From: Spirometra erinaceieuropaei
Lineage: Eukaryota; Platyhelminthes; Cestoda; Diphyllobothriidea; Diphyllobothriidae
Direction of reading: 5' to 3'
DNA: 64,000 nt
Assembly (NCBI GenBank): GCA_902702965.1
Contig: CACRXP010000038.1
Span: forward strand, 740,335 to 804,334
Shown here: in pieces, positions 13,930 to 23,182 of the stretch
Layout of the letters: each line of letters begins with the position of its first letter
How positions within the stretch are numbered: position 1 is the stretch's first letter
Position numbers and translations under genes: made by a program
Notes under the pieces: generated by a model
Seen by the model: only the letters and a program-made list of their open reading frames with translations
The model's database searches: none
What the model was told of the DNA's origin: nothing

Positions 13930-14198
13930 AGACAGAGGCAGAAAAGGGTGACTCGTGCACAGGAAGTTGCAGTATTTATAGTATGCAGTTGCTTTGCTAC
14001 CGCATACCTATAGTACTTAACCGCGCTCCCCTTTATCAAGGACTGTTGCCCGTTGGTACGCTAATTGCTTAATGACTGGCATGCAAGTTGTTAATTGCCG
14101 AAATGTCATCACCCGTGTTGGATGCTGGCGTGATGATTGCTCGGTCATCTGGCTCACCGGCTTGCGCGCTCCCCGAATGGTCAATTACTTTGGCCAGT

Positions 14199-14897
14199 CT
14201 ATGCCTCAGCACCGAATATGGAGTGCTGATGTCGCTGCACTTGTTTATAGACTGAGGTCTCGTGAACCAATGATTCAAGCAACTCGCGGCTCACGCAATT
14301 ATCCCTTCTCGCAAGAATTTCGGCGTCATCGAACTTGAATGTGTGGCCGGGTCTCGTCGAATGGGCCGCGACCTGAGAGTTTGCGTCAATCCTCCGTACC
14401 GCTTCCGCGTGTTCAGCAATTCGCGTTCGGGGCAGTCTTCCAGTTTCTCCGACGTAGTTGCTTTTTCCGTAACTGCGCCAGACCCGGTAAACGACTCCAG
14501 ATGTTTCTTGCCGTGGCCGTGGGTCTTTTGGTCTCATCACCTGACGCCTTATGGTGGCCTCCGGTCTGTGCGCAACTCCAACCCCAAGTGGTGCAAGAAG
14601 GCGACTGACGGCCTCGGAGACGTTCTTGATGTATGGGATCGCTCGCCAGAATTTGGGGTCGGCACGATTTTGTCGCTCGTCTCGTTTACGCATGCACCCG
14701 GTGACGAGGTTGCGCGGGTAACCATGTTCTCTGAAAACCCGTCGAAGATATTGGGATTCGGCAATCTTGTCTTCCAGTTCACTGCAGTTCGTCTCAGCAC
14801 GCCGAAATAGCGTTCTTACGCAACTGCGTTTGTGGCAGATTGAGTGGTTACTGTTGAAGTTCAGTATTTGCGTCGTGTTCGTCGCGTTTCTGAACAC
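14199..14897 (-). pseudogene. PLE-B RT C-terminal region plus GIY-YIG endonuclease
   Basis: A 232-codon open frame. The first half matches the PLE region after the reverse-transcriptase palm: a KRSCVRT block near residue 25, a cysteine/serine block, and IPYIKNVSEA near residue 89. The second half is the GIY-YIG nuclease: GVVYRVW near residue 133, YVGETGR near 147 and the catalytic Glu of AEH near 160. In PLEs this domain nicks the target DNA to prime reverse transcription. One ligand-type residue is changed (WRSYGK where PLE-A has WCSCGQ). It continues the frame at 14928-15386 after a frameshift. Part of a dead element, but it shows the reading frame that PLE-A lost to a small deletion. Confidence 0.8.
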
Positions 14898-14927
14898 TTT
14901 GGTCTTTAGGCCACCACAATCTTTGCG

Positions 14928-15386
14928 CTAGACGAGTACATCACGGAAGGCCAGCTGGTTATTTTCTTCCTCCTCCATCGTAAATTGTATGTCCGGAAAG
15001 AAGCTGTTGGGACGTTCTTTGAATGTTTCCACCTGTTCCCTTTCGATGACGACGAAGGTATAGTCTAAATACCGAGTCCAGAATTTCGGTCTGTGGTGTT
15101 GTAAGACCAGCAACACTAACCGCTTTTGGACCGGATCGGCGATGAATCCCGAAATCGGCGAACACATTGGTGTTCCCTTCACTTGCTCGTACATTGTTCC
15201 GTCAAACTTGAAGCACGTCTTGAGACAGAACTTTAGGACCTGAAAGACTTGGGCATGTCCGAGACGGTTCTCCGTTTCATTGTATTTGCTTTGTAGGAGT
15301 AGCTCGACTGTCTCCATTGCCAGATCCTGAAGGATAGAATTAGAGATAGACGTGACATCAACAGATACCATGACCTCATTTGGCAA
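14928..15386 (-). pseudogene. PLE-B reverse transcriptase palm region
   Basis: A 152-codon frame covering the RT palm. Motif A reads VSVDVTS (catalytic Asp kept), motif B GTPMCSPISG (a Gly changed to Cys) and motif C RYLDYTFV, where PLE-A has RYVDDTFV, so the second catalytic Asp is lost. The FRDV near the end matches FLDV of PLE-A. It normally copies element RNA into DNA; this copy should be dead. N-terminal motifs continue in another frame (15448-15687). Confidence 0.8.
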
Positions 15387-15447
15387 GAGACTTACTCCTT
15401 TAAGCGTCTCCAGGAATTGTGTTGACGAAAAGGCGGTGGTGTCTAAA

Positions 15448-15640
15448 TTAGCGGTCAGGAATTGGAGGCGCCGAAACAGCTATTGGAGTGCCTTTGAGCG
15501 ATACAATGCGCTGGAGAGGAGAACCCTCCTTGTGTAGCTTGGGGAAACCATAGAATCGGGCCAAGGCGTTTCTTGGGCATTCGCCATGCGTCGGTCGCTT
15601 GGTGTTATTGCACGCGAGTTCTCCAGTGCCAACACGACGA
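15448..15640 (-). pseudogene. PLE-B RT fingers fragment
   Basis: Contains RFYGFPKLHK and RIVSLKGTP, the conserved fingers motifs of PLE RTs (PLE-A has RFYGLPKVHK). It is out of frame with the palm fragment. Homology begins abruptly at about 15640, where PLE-A continues upstream, marking a 5' truncation next to a GAT array (15640-15664). Confidence 0.7.
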
Positions 15641-15664
15641 TGATAACGATGATGATGATGATGA
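15640..15664. repeat. Short GAT microsatellite at PLE junction
   Basis: A handful of imperfect GAT units between PLE-B coding sequence and a minus-strand PLE terminal-repeat fragment. On the minus strand it reads (TCA)n and directly follows CCGTC of the terminal repeat. Confidence 0.8.
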
Positions 15665-15774
15665 GACGGTGGAAACAGAAACTTCATTCGAGCCCATCAT
15701 CAGAGAGATTCGCAGAAGAAAGTAGAAGAGGAACAAGGAGCGCAGTGTATAGTAAACGCATTTACCGGACAACC

Positions 15775-16425
15775 ACAACATGAAACACCCAGGGCCCTTT
15801 ACCACACATGGTGCAAATGCGACCAATGCAATACGTCATATAAAATGGAAGATTATTCTTAACTCAATTGGCCGAACATGCAGCAACGGTGAGGAGTAAT
15901 AAGGCCTGCGACCATATTGCGGCACCCGCCACATCTTTAACTTTAACGGAATAGAGGTTCTCTCGTGAACCGTGAGCTGCTTCAATCATGGTTGTCCAAC
16001 CTGGCTCCGTATTCTTTGCCAAGGCGAAGTAATTAACTACGTGCGGAGGCCGCGGACAACCAATGCTTCCGGTGACAGCGCGCCAACCTGTCGTGCAATC
16101 GTTTAGCCAAGAATCAGCGATGGCGATAAAACCAAGGCAAGTAATAACGCGGGTATGGACCGACAAGCGGTCGGCGCATGGCATACAACTCCCGGCGATG
16201 GATGCAAATGCTGCTAATTATTATAGAGCTGTGGTTGTCGAATGAGTGTGCTCTTTAAATACAGCGCCTCTTGTGCCTCTACCACCCGCCTTTCTGCGAC
16301 TCTATCTGATGATGGGTTCGAGTGAGAAGCCGAAACGTCAGGCCAATGAACTTCTCATTCTTGCGATCGCACCGCCTTATTCTGAACTGCTGTCTGGAAC
16401 TCGCTCTCCTATATGTGGTATCACT
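15775..16425 (+). mobile_element. PLE-D, 3' end of a Penelope-like element
   Basis: Plus-strand 3' portion only. Conceptual translation from about 15785 matches the GIY-YIG domain (ETPRALYHTWCKCDQC, then LAEHAATVR near 15862), followed by the C-terminal tail, a TTTAAATA promoter-like stretch near 16254, a hammerhead (16306-16339) and about 85 bp of 3' end. Several stops break it. It faces PLE-B, so the pair mirrors PLE-A, where a 5'-truncated PLE is joined to an inverted 3' end. Confidence 0.65.
16306..16339 (+). ncRNA. Hammerhead ribozyme of PLE-D
   Basis: CTGATGA (16306-16312), stem II GGGTTC/GAAGCC (16314-16319 with 16326-16331, one G.G mismatch), GAAA (16332-16335) and the palindromic ACGT plus C cleavage context (16335-16339). 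Stem I pairing with the flanks is weak. The two-base-pair stem III without a loop fits the minimal, dimer-type hammerheads known from PLEs. Core intact; activity uncertain. Confidence 0.6.
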
Positions 16426-16429
16426 TTTC

Positions 16430-16900
16430 AAGTTTATTTCAGTTTACATTATCAATTCAAATATATTTTATAGAAACAAAATTAATATATTTATTTTTAT
16501 ACTCGGTCGGTAGCAAATCCTATCAATCCCAGACTTTCGATTTTAAAAAGTGTGTATTTAGGTCTTTGACAGGTTTTTGAATTTCTAGGTAGTATTGAAT
16601 CTGATCTACCGTCTCACTGTGTTTAGGGTCAAGAGTCTACAAATCGTAAACTTTCCGCCTATGGAAATGATTCTTTGCCCCAGGCCATTCAAAATATATT
16701 AAATGGGGCTTATTTAATTTAGCAGTGGATGTGGAATATGCTGAATGCTTCATAGGACGCTCCACTGAACGACAGATACAGTATTATTGGAATGTACATT
16801 TAACGTTCCCGAAAATATTTTAATTAAAGACTTCCTTGAAATTCAGGGATGCACTTTCGTCGAGCATAAAGATGAAGTTGTCATGATTTGTTGCTAATTT
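16430..16900 (+). repeat. MITE-P, partial old copy
   Basis: Sequence from the inner left arm through the central region matches the intact copies at 42047-43012 and 59153-60146. Conserved blocks include ATTTTATAGAAAC, GTGTATTTAGGT, a GGATGTGGA block near 16730 and ATGTACATTT near 16793. The outer left arm is missing; the copy starts right after the PLE-D 3' end. Confidence 0.55.
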
Positions 16901-17442
16901 CGTGCAGGAAAAGCATTTTTATTCATGTTTTTCACGACATATACCTGGATATATGGGGTATTTAAAGTCAGTCATAGAGATGCATTCTGCCATTTCGCAG
17001 TTATTTGGATCGGGTGCAGTTTTTTGGCGGTCGAAACAAAATGCATTCAAACGTCGGCGGTCCGCTTTGTAAAGTTATCCTTTTAGTTTTAAAACGCCAA
17101 TCTGAATCTCAGATAACATTTCCTGATATTGGTCGCTGCCGTATAGGACTTGAATTTTGGAGAAATACGAGGACGGTTTTTCGGAAAATACCCTAACCAG
17201 CGAGCACGAAAGAAAACACATCACAACCTCCGATCTCGTGTGCATTGGGTCATACACAATTGGCCAGATCCTATTATATGGTGTTATTTGACCCTCAATC
17301 CAAGTCGATGATAGTTATGGCATTCTGTAACTACGGATTCAACAATAGAGCAAGTTTATATCTGGAAAACGGTTTGATAGAATGTCAAATAAATTGAATT
17401 TGCCGCGTGTCAGCGTGTACCTGTACATAACTAGAAGTTGTT
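16901..17442. other. Unassigned DNA
   Basis: Possibly the decayed right arm of the preceding MITE-P copy; otherwise nothing recognisable. Confidence 0.4.
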
Positions 17443-17830
17443 GATTTTTAATTTCCTCATAAATTATCTAAGGAGTTGGAGTAGATCAGTTTATTCAAGG
17501 TCAATAGGCCCAGACCCGTACCGCTGTACCCGCTGTGGCCAATGGACTTTGGCTCAAATATTCATACATAAGATTCTTGGTCTGAGCCTATATAGCTTGA
17601 ATAAACTGATCTACTCCAAGTTTGTATATAATTTCTGAGGAAATTAAAAAGCGACAATTATTAAATGGAGTATCTACCAGAGAACACACGGGGAATGCCG
17701 GGGAACCCCCTAACGAGCTGAACCCCTAGCAGCTTCGCCATGCAGCAGCAGAATATCAGCAAAACACGAGTGTATGGGCTTTTTGCTAGTACCCGTGCTG
17801 TAAGTATTGTATCGCCTTACCCTAAAGTAT
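17443..17830. repeat. Foldback family FB-C, right-truncated relative of 54740-55333
   Basis: An inner palindrome at 17443-17654 has arms that include a perfect 19-bp match (AGTAGATCAGTTTATTCAA and its reverse complement). It is followed by an outer arm (17655-17830) carrying a GTATGGGC block and GGTAAGGCGAT on the minus strand. The same blocks occur in the same order at 54740-55180 in the opposite orientation. No coding sequence. The left outer arm is missing. Confidence 0.7.
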
Positions 17831-17877
17831 AACTGGAGCTAAGATGAAGGGGATTTCGGGATTTCTACTGTTTTAAT

Positions 17878-18395
17878 NNNNNNNNNNNNNNNNNNNNNNN
17901 NNNNNNNNNNNNNNNNNNNNNNNNNNNNNNNNNNNNNNNNNNNNNNNNNNNNNNNNNNNNNNNNNNNNNNNNNNNNNNNNNNNNNNNNNNNNNNNNNNNN
18001 NNNNNNNNNNNNNNNNNNNNNNNNNNNNNNNNNNNNNNNNNNNNNNNNNNNNNNNNNNNNNNNNNNNNNNNNNNNNNNNNNNNNNNNNNNNNNNNNNNNN
18101 NNNNNNNNNNNNNNNNNNNNNNNNNNNNNNNNNNNNNNNNNNNNNNNNNNNNNNNNNNNNNNNNNNNNNNNNNNNNNNNNNNNNNNNNNNNNNNNNNNNN
18201 NNNNNNNNNNNNNNNNNNNNNNNNNNNNNNNNNNNNNNNNNNNNNNNNNNNNNNNNNNNNNNNNNNNNNNNNNNNNNNNNNNNNNNNNNNNNNNNNNNNN
18301 NNNNNNNNNNNNNNNNNNNNNNNNNNNNNNNNNNNNNNNNNNNNNNNNNNNNNNNNNNNNNNNNNNNNNNNNNNNNNNNNNNNNNNNNNNNNNNN
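17878..18395. other. Assembly gap (518 N)
   Basis: Uninterrupted run of N. Confidence 0.99.
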
Positions 18396-18829
18396 TGTAG
18401 GCTGTTGCAGAAATTACTGCCAAAAACGATTGCTTCCCATGACCTCACACCTATACTCAAAATTCGTTATTTTTTGAAATTTACTTTTTGTCTTTTTTAG
18501 TTACTATTCTCATTTCCGTTGTCATACAATAGCGTAGAATAAGTCTTTCGGCCTAAGTCTGTGTTTTCTTTCATTTTGTCAGCTTACTGTCTAGCATGCT
18601 GCCTCACCCACAAAACTCCCTTTACCATCAATCACATATGGCACGATCCACAGTCTACAGACAGTTAGGTGAGGACCTTCTCTATACCGTTGCCGGTGAA
18701 TCGCTTGACGTAATTGCTTACACAGTTCTGGCCTTCTCCAACATACTGAGGCGGCCGTTGAGCGAAGTACTGCGTTAAATGTTACTGCTGTATCCGCCAC
18801 ATGACCAGTCTGTTCATCAGATGTTTCCT
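18396..18829. other. Unassigned DNA
   Basis: No feature recognised between the gap and the Tc1-like element. Confidence 0.5.
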
Positions 18830-19311
18830 GATTGAACTCATGGGCACATTATTTTCCGATGCAGCAGTCATTTCAACATATGCAATTCATGACCTATCTC
18901 AGGAACGGTTACGAATTGCGAACTAAATTTGCAGTAACGCACGAACCACCCACCCCGCATCCAGGGAAGTTATGCTGCTTTAAAGCTACGACTGAGCTTC
19001 AAAACAAGGCACAGCTCGGTTTATACAGTTTTTTGCCTTGTCCACATTCCTTTTGGATAAAGGCACGAAAATTTCCGATTGGATTCAGGTTTGCGCCATT
19101 GGCGGAAATAAAATGCTGCGAGAACTGCAAGCGGAAAGGTTGGCTTTCGTCTTAAAATTTGGACGACAGTCGCAAGTTGAATTGGAATAATACCTTCTTT
19201 GAGCAGTGAGCAGGGGCAGTATCTTGAAACATTACGGTGTCAATGTGACGTCGAAAAGTACCCTTGTAATCGAAGGCATCCTTGGCGATGTTAATGAAAA
19301 CCTTGCCATTT
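18830..19311 (-). mobile_element. Tc1-like element T1, 3' part
   Basis: Minus-strand remnant that matches 46330-47060 of the second copy (T2). It holds the end of the transposase: a QDTAPAHC motif with the second catalytic Asp (around 19215) and the ANLNPI motif near 19070. The C-terminal segment present in T2 is deleted here. A 43-nt GT..AG stretch (19151-19193) aligns with the candidate intron of T2. The element is interrupted at about 19311 by PLE-F and resumes at 21805. Confidence 0.65.
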
Positions 19312-19399
19312 CATACAGTTACTACCTCCGTCACCCTCAGAAGATACGCTGAAAATCAACTGGAAAGCACCCGCGTAAAGATGAAAAAAACAGAACGTC

Positions 19400-19879
19400 A
19401 CGTTTGTCAAACGCGCAGCCATTCTTGACATCCTGACAGGAAACGAAAGACTGGAATTTATCAATTATACCGAGTCTAAGGGAAGAAAGCTGGGGAAGGC
19501 AACGAGATCTTCACTCCTGCAACGAATGCCCAAAATGAAACTACAATCAGGGCTCCCAAAGTACCCAGATCGGTGCGCACATAATTATTCTTCTATAGCT
19601 CTCAATAAAACACCCCTTGAAGCATTGCCTCTTGGTCCAAAGTTCTGCAGACCTCGTCGAAAAGTCACTCAGCTGCACTTAGAAACACAGTTCGAGAATT
19701 TCTGGAGTCAAACGTACGATCTAAAGTCCATTTCTATAGATAGTGTCCAGCACTTGAAATCTACACTAGTGATCTGCAGTTGGCAATATCTGAACAAAAA
19801 CAGAAAAAGTCGGGGACTACTGTCAAAAACCCCATTTACAGAAGTAAAAGCATCTAGGAGAGCAGATATATTTTGGTAA
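19400..19879 (+). pseudogene. PLE-F N-terminal region
   Basis: One open frame of about 160 codons across this interval (annotatable Met at 19526). It corresponds to the region upstream of the RT fingers, with a LGPKFCRPRR block near 19640. PLE-A and PLE-B lack this region because they are 5'-truncated. The frame then shifts; RSNYVAQIHSMLSG (about 19918-19960) continues the homology. Confidence 0.6.
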
Positions 19880-20618
19880 ATAGACCGAATAAAATAAAAG
19901 GCGTAGTTATAATGAATAGATCGAATTATGTGGCACAAATACATTCCATGTTGTCAGGCCAGAAGAAATATAAGAAATTCGACAAAGAAAAAGATTTCAC
20001 GGACGAAGTAGAAGCACAATGAGGGATTGCCTACGCGGCCTGCATGCAGGAGGCTTTATAGGCAATCACGAATTCTAAAATCTCCGCCCAATATGCACAC
20101 ATATCCCTCGATTGTTTGGTATACCGAAGATCCACAAGAAAGGCCTACCGGTCCGTCCGATTTTGGAAGTGCCCAACTCTCCCTACCGTGCGATAGCGAA
20201 GGGGTTAGCAAAGAAACTCAAACCTATACAGCATCAACTAGCACCTTATAGCTATCGCGATGCCTAGAAAATCACTGAAGACGTCAAAGACCTAAACCTA
20301 AACGGTGTAGTGATGCTTTAACCTGATGTCTCATCACTCTTCGCAAACTTTCCAGTCCAGAGACAGTCGAGTACATACGTGGATTCCTGTCAACCGACCA
20401 CCAAGAAATAGGTACTCCGACGAACGCACTCAAGGAGCTATTACTAAAATGCCCACAAAATGTGCAGTTCCTATTTGGCAAACAAATATTTAGAAAAATA
20501 GACGAAGTTGCTATGGCATGGCCTCTTGGTCCTCTCCTAGTTGAAGTCTTCATGGGCAAGCTTGGGAAGTTTCAGTTAAACGATCAAATCAAAAAACTAA
20601 GACACTAAGATCGCTACC
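19880..20618 (+). pseudogene. PLE-F RT fingers and palm, multiply broken
   Basis: Conceptual translation in several frames shows LFGIPKIHKKG (near 20115), a VSSLF motif-A relic (near 20325; the catalytic Asp is kept as PDVSSLF) and motif B VAMAWPLGPLL (near 20512). Motif C reads RYLGDFF (near 20613), so one catalytic Asp has become Gly. Several frameshifts and stops separate the motifs. Function lost. Confidence 0.65.
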
Positions 20619-21119
20619 TTGGCGATTTCTTTTCAATTACCACAAAAAACAAACACAACCACCCTCTTGGATGCCGTAAATCAAGCACATTCGTCGATTA
20701 GGTTTACGATAGAGGTGGAAAGGGCAGGCTCCCGCCTTCTAAGCAGGAGATCTGACGGCAGCATTCGAAGAAGAGTCTCTCGGAAGGGCACCTGGTCTGG
20801 GCATTATGCGAACTTCTACAGGTTCGTACCCCTTCAATGGAAACTTAATCTAGCCCGCCGTTTAGTGCAAAGGGCTAGAAAAATCTGTTTGGCAGATAGC
20901 GTTGATGAGGACCTTAGAAGAATCCAAGTCCTGCTTTGGGAGAACGGGTATCCTGGCAGATTTATTGCAAGGAATCTTGCCAAACGAACAGCAAAACTCA
21001 TCACACTGACGACGGGAAAGAAAACTCTGTTTCTCAAAATCCCCGTTCAAGGAGACGTAACGAGTGGACTCCTAAGGCGACGCATTTACCAAGCCGTTTC
21101 ACAAACCTTACCGGTATAA
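20619..21119 (+). pseudogene. PLE-F post-palm region
   Basis: A 166-codon open frame corresponding to the region between RT motif C and the GIY-YIG domain. Recognisable blocks are an SSIRFTIEVE strand near residue 26 (equivalent to the FTMEEE block of PLE-A), FYRFVPLQWKLNLARRL near residue 66 and LLWENGYPGRFI near residue 107. The motif C end lies just upstream in another frame. No stop within, but the element as a whole is broken. Confidence 0.7.
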
Positions 21120-21545
21120 AGAGTTTGGGTACTGTCCTCGACAAACCCCGTCTTACGCGGGGAATGTAAGGATAGGCTACCAGCGCAGACCACCACCATG
21201 TGCATTTATTCCTTTATTTGCTTCTGCAGTGCAGGCTACCATGGTCGTACGGGTTGGAGCCTATCCAGAAGAATACAAGAACACCTGCTGGCATGGCTGA
21301 GGAAAGATGCAATTAAGGGCATACACAGCTCCATCCTCGCACACACTGTTGCTTCTGGGCATCATGTGAATCCCAACAAAGCCTCCGTATGATTTACAAG
21401 GTCTACCTAGCTGTCCTAAGCAACTGGGTCAACGCTTATCAGCAACAGCAGAAGCGGCAGCCATCAGGCTACTGAGGCCGGTCCTGTGTGAGCTGCAGAA
21501 GCTCTTGCAAGCTTCGCGTCTACCGTGGCCAATGATCGATTAACT
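21120..21545 (+). pseudogene. PLE-F GIY-YIG endonuclease remnant
   Basis: The frame at 21198-21392 contains a GIY-like CIYSFIC, GYHGRTG in place of the YIG motif (the central Ile/Val has become His) and the RRIQEH helix with the catalytic Glu. Later C-terminal similarity continues in other frames to about 21545. The two-cysteine ligand pattern CFC is present. Nuclease probably inactive. Confidence 0.65.
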
Positions 21546-21804
21546 GTGTGCACCTCTCTGCGCCCCCGTTCCCCTTGTAATACGGCTCTACCCAACCCTC
21601 ACTGTCACTGGCTGCCTCCTCTCCCACTCTATTCACATACCCTGTTTGTGTGAAAAGACGAACAGTAATCGGTTGCTCTTTTCACTTGCACGTTTCAGTT
21701 TGCACCTTGTTCCCATATAAACGTACAGGCCCAATGAAAAATGTATCGAAAGCATACGCATGCTCTCCAAATGCCCTTCTGAATTGCTTTATGAGGATTT
21801 TCGC

Positions 21805-22590
21805 AAACTTGCTATTTATCCCCTCCGTTGTTGAACGCCAATTTTTTTGTCCAAACCATCAGGCGTCGACAGTTGTTGAAAGTTGGTATCGATAGAGTTC
21901 TTTCCACATATGACTACCCGGGGTCGATTTCGGAGGCCTGTCTAAAAATAAGACCTAATCACAAAAAATGCTCTTCTAAGGTAAAAGTCTGTGATCAAGG
22001 TGTGTTTGAGCAAACGAAAACAATCAATTCTTTCGTCCATTTCCTAATTTTTTGCAAAGAAAATATTGGCAGGTGTTCCCCTGGATAGCCTTAAAGGGTA
22101 ATAAATGACTTTTTTCAGTTTTCGACGAGTGGAATCGTCGATTTCCTTACTTTTGGACCATTTTGGTCTACCTTGCCGAGGTCTAGACATTGTTTTACTA
22201 TTAATAATTCTCCAGAGAGTGGCTTGGCTAACGTGAAAAATGGAAGCTAGCGCTTCATGCGACAGCCTTTCGGCTACCAACTTTTGTATACGCTAAAAAT
22301 TAACTTCCGAGCGCAATTGTTGTGACATCTATGTTGCACGGCGTGTCACAGAAAGGTGGCAGCATGTGGCGCGCAATCTATATATATTTCTTGACGCCTA
22401 CTTGTTCCTTGTGTATTAGAACAACTACTCGCGAACAAGCCCATTACTGCGGCTAAACACGTAAAACGTTGCAATTTTGCTATGAAGTATTTGTAAAGGG
22501 TAAATCGCTTCTTGTTTCATGCAAAAAATCCGTCATGAAATACTTGCTTCGAACTGATTTTCATGAAGTTAAAATCACAATTTCTGTTCT
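21805..22590 (-). mobile_element. Tc1-like element T1, 5' part
   Basis: Resumes the element broken by PLE-F. The minus-strand frame 22044-22280 carries the helix-turn-helix DNA-binding region (ERLSHEALASIFHVSQATLW) and the GRPKWSKS linker. The part between about 21805 and 22040 matches the catalytic first half of T2 (47060-47410) with frameshifts. Similarity to T2 continues past the start codon to about 22590 (shared TGATTTTCATGAA block). Confidence 0.7.
22044..22280 (-). pseudogene. Tc1-like transposase N-terminal domain (T1)
   Basis: A 78-codon frame with a helix-turn-helix of the Tc1/mariner type: LSHEALASIF followed by a recognition helix VSQATLWRII, then a basic RPRQGRP linker of the GRPR type. 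Its C-terminal end reads through a segment that aligns with candidate intron 1 of T2 (here 22081-22116, with a mutated donor). Non-functional because the rest of the gene is split by PLE-F. Confidence 0.65.
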
Positions 22591-22740
22591 TCTGTTTACT
22601 GATCACTTTATTTTCTGAGTTCGGTCATCTACTTTATGATCCGCTGACCGAGTTTCTTAATGACCTTGATCGTGCCAATTGTATTTGCATCCGCACCTGC
22701 ACGCCATCTCACAGGTATCGTTTATTATGGCATGCACAGA

Positions 22741-22893
22741 CATCTGTAGTTGGGAATAAGTACGGCTCGTGAGTTCGAGCCCCAGGTGTTCCACACTTCA
22801 GGATTGGGTATGACTGGCTGACGACGGTTAATAAGTCAGAAGTGGCGATTGAAGTCTCCCTTGTCTTTGTCGATAATAAACTTTTGCCTATAT
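22741..22893 (+). mobile_element. tRNA-derived SINE, copy B (5'-truncated)
   Basis: Starts inside the tRNA-like part. B box GAGTTCGAGCCCC (22771-22783), then the family tail (GGTGTTCCACACTTC, GGCTGACGACGGTTAATAAG, TCTCCCTTGTCT). Lies about 55 bp upstream of copy C in the same orientation. Confidence 0.75.
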
Positions 22894-22948
22894 AAAACGC
22901 TGCTGTGCGGCTGCTGGTTGGGCCCGAGAGAGAGAGCCCTTAAGGCAC

Positions 22949-23182
22949 AACGGAACGAGTGAGTTCTGTAAAAACGATCGGCTAACGCCCCTACCATTGC
23001 GTATTTCCCATCGAAACCGATGGGACAACGAGCCCGTAGCTCAGTGATTGCAGGCGATAAAATAAAAACTAATAGGTTGCGAGTTTGTGCCATAGGTGTT
23101 CCACACCTCTGGCTGACGACAGATAATAAGTCAGAGATGGCCATTTCAGTCTTTCTTGTCTTTGTCGGTAATAACATACTGC
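22949..23182 (+). mobile_element. tRNA-derived SINE, copy C
   Basis: Full arrangement: head (CGGAACGAGTGAGTTCTGTA, GCGTATTTCCCATCG), tRNA-like part about 23030-23101 with A box GCCCGTAGCTCAGTGATTG and a decayed B box, then a tail with a small deletion (the GGATTGGGTATGACT block is missing) and TTTCTTGTCTTTGTCGG. Confidence 0.75.

Larger units (their letters stand above)
13865..15770 (-). mobile_element. PLE-B, 5'-truncated Penelope-like element
   Basis: Minus-strand retroelement related to PLE-A. Reading in its own direction: truncated reverse transcriptase from about 15640 down, GIY-YIG domain to about 14200, terminal repeat with a TATA-like stretch (TATTTATA, about 13974-13981 on the plus strand) and hammerhead remnant, then the (TTC)n(ATC)n tail. 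Upstream of the truncation, at about 15650-15770, lie a short GAT array and a second minus-strand terminal-repeat fragment with its own hammerhead motif, consistent with a tandem PLE junction. Frameshifts and lost catalytic residues make it inactive. Confidence 0.8.
19312..21804 (+). mobile_element. PLE-F, nearly full-length Penelope-like element
   Basis: A divergent PLE lineage inserted into Tc1-like element T1. The insertion limits come from the two T1 halves; a similar 13-bp word flanks it (19299-19311 and 21805-21817, with two or three differences), a likely decayed target-site duplication. Coding homology runs from about 19345 to 21545 with many breaks. No hammerhead or (ATC)n tail was found at its end. 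Confidence 0.75.
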
